From Colwellia hornerae (GTDB lineage: Bacteria > Pseudomonadota > Gammaproteobacteria > Enterobacterales > Alteromonadaceae): DNA of 64,000 nucleotides. Below the pieces are notes generated by a model that worked only from the letters and a program-made list of their open reading frames with translations, searched no databases and was not told the origin of the DNA. A program made the position numbers and the translations under genes. The stretch lies in the NCBI RefSeq assembly GCF_007954355.1, contig NZ_VOLR01000009.1:62001-126000 (forward strand), given 5' to 3'. Shown here piece after piece: positions 63,321 through 64,000 of the stretch. The first letter of the stretch is position 1; the number at the start of each line of letters is the position of its first letter.

Positions 63321-64000
63321 GAGTCACTCCTCTCACGTCTAAGGTATCGACTTCAAAGGTTTCGATTCGGGTTGCTGCATGCGTTTGCTCTAGTTCATAA
63401 AAGCATTTTCTCACTAAATTTTTTGCCACTTGTAAGCGATATTCACTACTCGCACGCACGTCTGACATCGGAGAGAAATCTTTTGCTAATGCTGTCATCG
63501 CTACAGCAATATTTTGTTCACTAGGCTCTCTACCCATTAAAGCTTGTTCACAGGCAAAAGCGCGCTTTGGAATACCAGCCATACCGCCAAAAGCAATGGT
63601 GATTTCAGCCACTTTTTTGTTAGTAAACTTAATATAAAAGCAAGCAAGTACTGTTGAGATATCATCATCTAAACGTTTTGATATTTTAAAAACTTTTAAG
63701 TGTTTATTACTGTTCGCTTTTGGAATTTCAATACGTTCAATGAATTCGCCACTTTCGAGTTGCGTCACTTTGTAATCAACAAAGTAGTCTTCAACCGATA
63801 TTTCACGAGTACGTTCGCCTTTGCGAAGCACTAACCTTGCACCTAAGGCGATTAACACCGGCGGCGTATCTCCAATCGGAGAAGCATTACCAACATTGCC
63901 CCCTAAGGTGCCCGAGTTTCTCACCTGCGTTGAGCCAAGACGATACAACATCTGACCAAATTCTGGATAGTACTGACTTAATAACTGATGGCTTTGCTGA
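63313..64000 (-). CDS. xdhA: Xanthine dehydrogenase small subunit (partial)
   Basis: The visible 228 codons run open off the right edge; the ATG at 63951 is internal, since the frame continues upstream with QYYPEFGQ before MLYRLGSTQVRNSGTLGGN. This is the FAD domain and C-terminal part of XdhA (RNSGTLGGNVGNASPIGDTPP is split across the FAD site). The 2Fe-2S domain and the true start lie outside the window. The operon promoter is therefore not visible here. Confidence 0.93.
   Translation of the reverse strand, partial: QQSHQLLSQYYPEFGQMLYRLGSTQVRNSGTLGGNVGNASPIGDTPPVLIALGARLVLRKGERTREISVEDYFVDYKVTQLESGEFIERIEIPKANSNKHLKVFKISKRLDDDISTVLACFYIKFTNKKVAEITIAFGGMAGIPKRAFACEQALMGREPSEQNIAVAMTALAKDFSPMSDVRASSEYRLQVAKNLVRKCFYELEQTHAATRIETFEVDTLDVRGVTHA

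Overview
The window looks like chromosomal DNA of a low-GC marine gammaproteobacterium of the Alteromonadales, most likely a Colwellia-type (Colwelliaceae) organism. This rests on AT-rich intergenic DNA, the marine-type dedicated sortase regulators (PdsO/PdsR/PdsS), the GlyGly-CTERM nuclease, the LacI-controlled maltodextrin genes and the general protein character; no database was consulted. No rRNA, tRNA, insertion sequence, prophage or CRISPR array was seen. The window is metabolic core plus secreted-protein loci.

Layout. (1) 1-14.3 kb: alpha-glucan metabolism. A sugar MFS permease (129-1580) and a convergent LacI-family regulator precede a five-gene operon glgP-glgB-glgX-malQ-amylase lipoprotein. 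ATGCATACGTATGCAT-like operators lie upstream of both transcription units at identical spacing from a candidate -35. (2) 14.3-17.4 kb: a secreted subtilisin-like protease with an upstream partner lipoprotein. (3) 17.7-21.6 kb: the regulatory trio of the proteobacterial dedicated sortase system (OmpA-like PdsO, divergent response regulator and histidine kinase), with no sortase or target gene beside it. (4) 21.6-24.8 kb: queE/queC (queuosine precursor) and lysC under a clear lysine riboswitch. (5) 25-27.3 kb: small acetyltransferase, membrane and hypothetical genes. (6) 27.5-30.2 kb: deoA, deoB. (7) 30.4-37.8 kb: a TPR-barrel outer-membrane protein, a FecR-domain protein, a large Ig-like lipoprotein and a CHASE2 adenylate/guanylate cyclase, all co-directional and probably one functional locus. 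(8) 38-44 kb: nupC-tal-pgi operon, a lipoprotein and adenosine deaminase. (9) 44.2-50.1 kb: three secreted nucleic-acid/phosphate enzymes (an endonuclease/phosphatase-fold + alkaline phosphatase fusion, an endonuclease I with two lamin-tail domains, an S1/P1 nuclease). (10) 50.3-54.2 kb: an unrecognised protein, Dps, an AlkB-type dioxygenase and an Old Yellow Enzyme. (11) 54.5-64 kb: a purine-degradation cluster puuD-guaD-allA-hiuH-uraD-allB-xdhC-xdhB-xdhA, cut by the right edge.

Together, regions 6, 8, 9 and 11 form a plausible DNA/RNA-scavenging route: extracellular nucleases and phosphatases release nucleosides, NupC imports them, Add/DeoA/DeoB split and isomerise them, Tal/Pgi move pentose carbon into glycolysis, and the xdh/all cluster burns the purine bases to glyoxylate and urea. 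A repeated palindrome of the form TGAC-N6-GTCA lies upstream of deoA (two copies), in the add/phosphatase divergent region and upstream of nupC, and may be the operator of an undescribed nucleoside regulon. The most system-like uncharacterised locus is 30.4-37.8 kb, which resembles a surface-lipoprotein export and sensing module tied to cyclic-nucleotide signalling.
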